Shown here in pieces: positions 58,799 to 64,000 of a stretch of DNA of 64,000 nt. The position numbers were made by a program, and so were the translations under genes. This stretch comes from Leclercia sp. LSNIH1 (GTDB lineage: Bacteria; Pseudomonadota; Gammaproteobacteria; Enterobacterales; Enterobacteriaceae): the NCBI RefSeq assembly GCF_002902985.1, contig NZ_CP026167.1, forward strand, positions 4,464,001 through 4,528,000, in the 5' to 3' direction. Numbering within the stretch: position 1 is the first letter of the stretch; each line of letters begins with the position of its first letter. The notes under the pieces were generated by a model. That model saw only the letters and a program-made list of their open reading frames with translations. It was not told the DNA's origin and searched no databases.

Positions 58799-59647
58799 AT
58801 GAACTGTCTAATTCGCATCCGCCAGCGATACGCGGGTTTTGCCCAGAGCGATAAAAAGCTGGCGGATTTTTTACTCTCGCAGCCCGATCGTGCCCGCCAT
58901 TTAAGCTCTCAGCAGCTTGCCAGCGAGGCGGGCGTGAGCCAGTCAAGCGTAGTGAAATTCGCGCAAAAGATTGGTTTCAAAGGTTTCCCCGCCCTGAAAC
59001 TGGCGCTCAGCGAGGCGCTGGCCAGCAACCCAAATCCGCAATCCATGCCGGTTCATAACCAGATCCGCGGCGACGATCCGATGCGCCTGGTCGGGGAAAA
59101 GCTCATCAAAGAGAACGTGGCGGCGATGCATGCCACCCTCGACGTCAACAGCGAAGAGAAGCTGCTGGAGAGCGTGGCCATGCTGCGGGCGGCAAGACGG
59201 GTGATCCTAACCGGCATCGGCGCCTCGGGGCTGGTGGCGCGTAACTTCGGCTGGAAGCTGAATAAAATCGGTGTGATTGCCATTGTCGAACAGGACATGC
59301 ATGCCCTGCTGGCTACCGTACAGGCGATGGAGCCTGACGATCTGCTGTTGGCCCTCTCCTATTCTGGCGAACGCCGCGAGATTAATCTGGCCGCTGATGA
59401 AGCGCTGCGCGTGGGGGGCAAAATTCTGGCGATCACCGGCTTTACTCCCAATGCCCTGCAGCAGCGGGCCACACGCTGTCTGTATACCATTGCCGAAGAG
59501 CAGGCCACCCGCAGCGCGGCGATCTCGTCCACCAGCGCGCAGATGATGCTGACCGATCTGCTGTTTATGGCGCTGGTTCAGCAGGATCTGGAGCATGCCC
59601 CGGAACGTATTCGCCACAGCGAGGCATTGGTAAAAAAACTGGTTTGA
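58799..59647 (+). CDS. yfhH: RpiR-family regulator YfhH
   Basis: The 282-residue product equals E. coli YfhH in length and is close in sequence. It has an RpiR helix-turn-helix (SSQQLASEAGVSQSSVVKFAQKIGFKGFPALK) and a SIS domain (VILTGIGASGLVARNFGWKLNK, LALSYSGERREINLAADEALRVGGKILAITGFTPN) of the kind that binds amino-sugar phosphates. In E. coli YfhH has no settled role and no sugar gene beside it. Here it is divergent from murQ-murP, so I infer that it represses or activates them in response to MurNAc-6-phosphate, as MurR does in E. coli. Confidence 0.93.
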   Translation: MNCLIRIRQRYAGFAQSDKKLADFLLSQPDRARHLSSQQLASEAGVSQSSVVKFAQKIGFKGFPALKLALSEALASNPNPQSMPVHNQIRGDDPMRLVGEKLIKENVAAMHATLDVNSEEKLLESVAMLRAARRVILTGIGASGLVARNFGWKLNKIGVIAIVEQDMHALLATVQAMEPDDLLLALSYSGERREINLAADEALRVGGKILAITGFTPNALQQRATRCLYTIAEEQATRSAAISSTSAQMMLTDLLFMALVQQDLEHAPERIRHSEALVKKLV

Positions 59648-59658
59648 ACAGACAATGA

Positions 59659-60340
<682 letters not shown>

Positions 60341-60341
<1 letters not shown>

Positions 60342-61072
60342 TACTTGCGGGCTTCCAGCATCAGACGCTTCATCTCTGACACCGCCTCTTTCAGACCGCT
60401 CATCACCGCGCGCCCGATAATCGCATGGCCGATGTTCAGCTCATGCATCTCCGGGATCGCCGCAATGGCCTTAACGTTATGATAGGTCAGACCGTGACCA
60501 GCATTCACCTTCAGACCCAGACCCGCCGCGTAGGTTGCCGCTTTGGCGATGCGATCGAGCTCTTTCGCCTGGGTCGCTTCGTCTTCGGCATCGGCGTAGC
60601 AGCCGGTGTGGATCTCAATAAACGGCGCGCCAACGTCGGCGGCGGCTTTGATCTGCGCTTCATCGGCATCGATAAACAGGGATACTAAAATCCCGGCATC
60701 GGCCAGACGTTTGCAGGCGTCACGCATCTTATCCAGCTGACCGGCCACATCCAGCCCGCCTTCGGTGGTCACTTCCTGGCGCTTTTCCGGCACCAGGCAG
60801 CAGAAGTGCGGTTTGGTCTCAACGGCAATCGCCAGCATCTCTTCGGTGACGGCCATCTCCAGATTCATGCGGGTGTCCAGGGTCTGGCGCAGGATGCGCA
60901 CATCGCGGTCGGTAATATGGCGACGGTCCTCGCGCAGATGCACGGTAATGCCGTCGGCACCCGCCTGCTCGGCGATAAAGGCCGCCTGGACCGGGTCAGG
61001 ATAGGCGGTTCCGCGCGCATTGCGCAGCGTGGCGATATGGTCAATGTTGACGCCTAACAGTAATTCAGCCAT
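60341..61072 (-). CDS. pdxJ: Pyridoxine 5'-phosphate synthase
   Basis: PdxJ condenses 1-deoxyxylulose 5-phosphate with 3-amino-2-oxopropyl phosphate in vitamin B6 synthesis. The 243-residue TIM barrel has [42 protein letters not shown] and [12 protein letters not shown] start at MAELLLGVN (61072) with GAGGA 7 bases upstream. An in-frame ATG at 61099 overlaps the recO stop (ATGA) and would add 9 residues; that form cannot be excluded. Confidence 0.97.
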
Positions 61073-61095
61073 GACAATCCTCGGTTTCTCGTTGT

Positions 61096-61806
61096 TCATT
61101 TACGCTTTGGCATAAACTGCCTGAATAATTCGCGGCTCTTTAAGGGCTTGCCACCAAGATACGGCTTGAGCGCAATACGGGTAAAGCGTTTTGCCGCCCG
61201 CAGGGTGCTGGCGTCCGGAAATTCGCGTTCCGCCAGCGCCCGCAGATCCCGCCCGGTAAAGGTGCTGTTGTCGATAACCACGCTGGCGATAAAGCCCTTC
61301 TCTTCGCGATAGCGGTAGGTCATGGTGTCTTCGACTGGTTCGCCGCTGCCCGCGCAGTGCAGAAAATCGACGCCGTATCCCAGATGCCCGAGCAACGCCA
61401 GCTCAAAGCGGCGCAGCACAGGCTCGGGCGAGCCGCTCACGCCAGCCAGCGCCTGAAGACAGTGCAGATAATCGAAAAAGAGTTCAGAGAAGCGGGTCTC
61501 ATGTTCAAGCACGCGCGTAATAAGCTCGTTAACATACAGACCGCTGTAGAGCGTAATACCAGAGAGAGGGAGCGCCAGAGAGACGGCTTCAGCACTGCGC
61601 AGGGTTTTCACTTCCCCACGTCCGCCAAAGCGCACCAGCAGCGGTGTGAAGGGCTGCAAAGCACCTTTCAGATTAGAACGTTTAGAACGTGCGCCTTTGG
61701 CAACAAGGCGCACGCGGCCTGACTCTTCCGTGAAGACGTCCAGCATCAGGCTGGTTTCACTCCAGGGACGACTGTGAAGGACAAAGGCTCTTTGCCATCC
61801 ATCCAC
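61096..61806 (-). CDS. recO: DNA repair protein RecO
   Basis: RecO works with RecR and RecF to load RecA on SSB-coated DNA. The 236-residue product has an N-terminal OB fold ([38 protein letters not shown]) and a helical C-terminal domain. It ends [11 protein letters not shown], about 6 residues shorter than E. coli RecO. It lies between era and pdxJ in the rnc-era-recO-pdxJ-acpS order. Confidence 0.97.
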   Translation of the reverse strand: MDGWQRAFVLHSRPWSETSLMLDVFTEESGRVRLVAKGARSKRSNLKGALQPFTPLLVRFGGRGEVKTLRSAEAVSLALPLSGITLYSGLYVNELITRVLEHETRFSELFFDYLHCLQALAGVSGSPEPVLRRFELALLGHLGYGVDFLHCAGSGEPVEDTMTYRYREEKGFIASVVIDNSTFTGRDLRALAEREFPDASTLRAAKRFTRIALKPYLGGKPLKSRELFRQFMPKRK

Positions 61807-61817
61807 GTTTTAGTGGC

Positions 61818-63550
<1,733 letters not shown>

Positions 63551-63578
63551 TCAGAAGAGATTTATCAGTGAAATAATT

Positions 63579-63608
63579 CACGTAGCCTCTGGTTAAAGAG
63601 GCTACGTG
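63579..63608 (-). terminator. Hairpin after lepB
   Basis: CACGTAGCCTCT (63579-63590) and AGAGGCTACGTG (63597-63608) form a 12-bp stem with a 6-base loop, 15 bases beyond the lepB stop. The minus-strand tail AATTATTTCAC is only partly T-rich, so it may be a partial terminator or attenuator. A smaller repeat (AACGACA/TGTCGTT, 63530-63548) lies between it and the rnc leader stem. Confidence 0.5.
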
Positions 63609-63623
63609 CTCATTTATCAGGAA

Positions 63624-64000
63624 TTAATGGATGCCGCCAATACGATTTAACCGTACGCCGGTTGGCCATTCGCCTTCCTGTTTCTCGAAGCTCATCCAGA
63701 TGGTGGTGGCTTTACCCACCAGGTTCGCTTCCGGCACAAAGCCCCAGTAACGGCTGTCCGCGCTGTTATCGCGGTTATCACCCATCATGAAGTAGTGTCC
63801 CGGTGGCACGATCCAGGTCGCCAGCTGCTGCCCCTTCTGCTGATAGTACATGCCCAACTGATCCTGCGCGATGGAGACGGTCAGGATACGGTGCGTCACA
63901 TCGCCCAGGGTCTCTTTACGCTCGTTCAGACGAATACCGTTCTCTTTGGTCTCGCCTTTCGGCAGCAGGAAGAAACCGCTGGTCGCTTCGCCGCCGTTGC
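63624..64000 (-). CDS. lepB: Signal peptidase I, C-terminal part
   Basis: LepB removes signal peptides from exported proteins. Only the last 125 or so codons are in the window, and the gene runs off the right edge. The visible part reads NGGEATSGFFLLPKGETKENG and on to the end. It includes the box E motif GDNRDNSADSRYWG and the terminal WMSFEKQEGEWPTGVRLNRIGGIH. The catalytic Ser and Lys lie outside the window. It is followed by rnc, era and recO as in E. coli. Confidence 0.97.
   Translation of the reverse strand, partial: NGGEATSGFFLLPKGETKENGIRLNERKETLGDVTHRILTVSIAQDQLGMYYQQKGQQLATWIVPPGHYFMMGDNRDNSADSRYWGFVPEANLVGKATTIWMSFEKQEGEWPTGVRLNRIGGIH

Overview
The window is chromosomal DNA from an enteric gammaproteobacterium of the family Enterobacteriaceae. 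Nearly every gene has a close Escherichia coli K-12 counterpart, in nearly the same order as the K-12 segment running from bamB to lepB. The accessory genes differ from K-12 and resemble what is found in Enterobacter, Lelliottia, Leclercia, Klebsiella or Citrobacter type genomes. I cannot name the genus from sequence reading alone. I saw no phage, insertion sequence, CRISPR array or tRNA/rRNA gene. Repeats are REP/BIME-type palindromes in four intergenic gaps.

Layout. (1) 1-7.5 kb, minus strand: rodZ, ispG, hisS, yfgM, bamB (cell shape, isoprenoid synthesis, translation, outer-membrane assembly), with rlmN and ndk upstream. (2) 7.6-14.9 kb: pbpC and yfhM, a glycan polymerase/transpeptidase paired with a bacterial alpha-2-macroglobulin. 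(3) 15.1-19.8 kb, plus strand: an alpha-glucoside PTS operon (EIICB permease and GH4 6-phospho-alpha-glucosidase), then sseA, then an RpiR-type regulator translationally coupled to sseA. (4) 19.8-27.6 kb, minus strand: sseB, pepB and the whole isc operon iscR-iscS-iscU-iscA-hscB-hscA-fdx-iscX, with two adjacent IscR operators upstream. (5) 27.8-29.5 kb: trmJ and suhB, divergent. (6) 29.6-42.2 kb, the accessory stretch: a frameshifted membrane-protein gene, a ZevA/ZevB-like metal-import pair, csiE, an orphan hcaT, then a rebuilt yph locus (YphB-like epimerase, MFS sugar porter, yphG, regulator yphH, yphA). (7) 42.2-45.4 kb: glyA, hmp, glnB. (8) 45.5-53.6 kb: glrR, qseG, glrK, the small RNA GlmY with a textbook sigma-54 promoter and three GlrR boxes, and purL with a PurR box. 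(9) 53.8-59.6 kb: mltF, tadA, pgpC, then a murP-like/murQ pair divergent from yfhH. (10) 59.7-64 kb: yfhL, acpS, pdxJ, recO, era, rnc and the 3' part of lepB.

The conserved parts work as expected: Fe-S cluster assembly under IscR feedback, GlmY under GlrK/GlrR control, glyA/hmp under PurR, MetR and NsrR, and the rnc-era-recO-pdxJ-acpS string. The less ordinary parts are the sugar-use modules. Each has its own local regulator and a visible inverted-repeat operator candidate: an RpiR protein for the alpha-glucoside operon wrapped around sseA, YphH for the yph genes, and YfhH for murQ/murP. The last arrangement suggests a job for YfhH, which sits alone in K-12. Several start codons were moved from the longest open frame on the basis of Shine-Dalgarno spacing, overlap with neighbours and homologue length; each case is noted in its entry.
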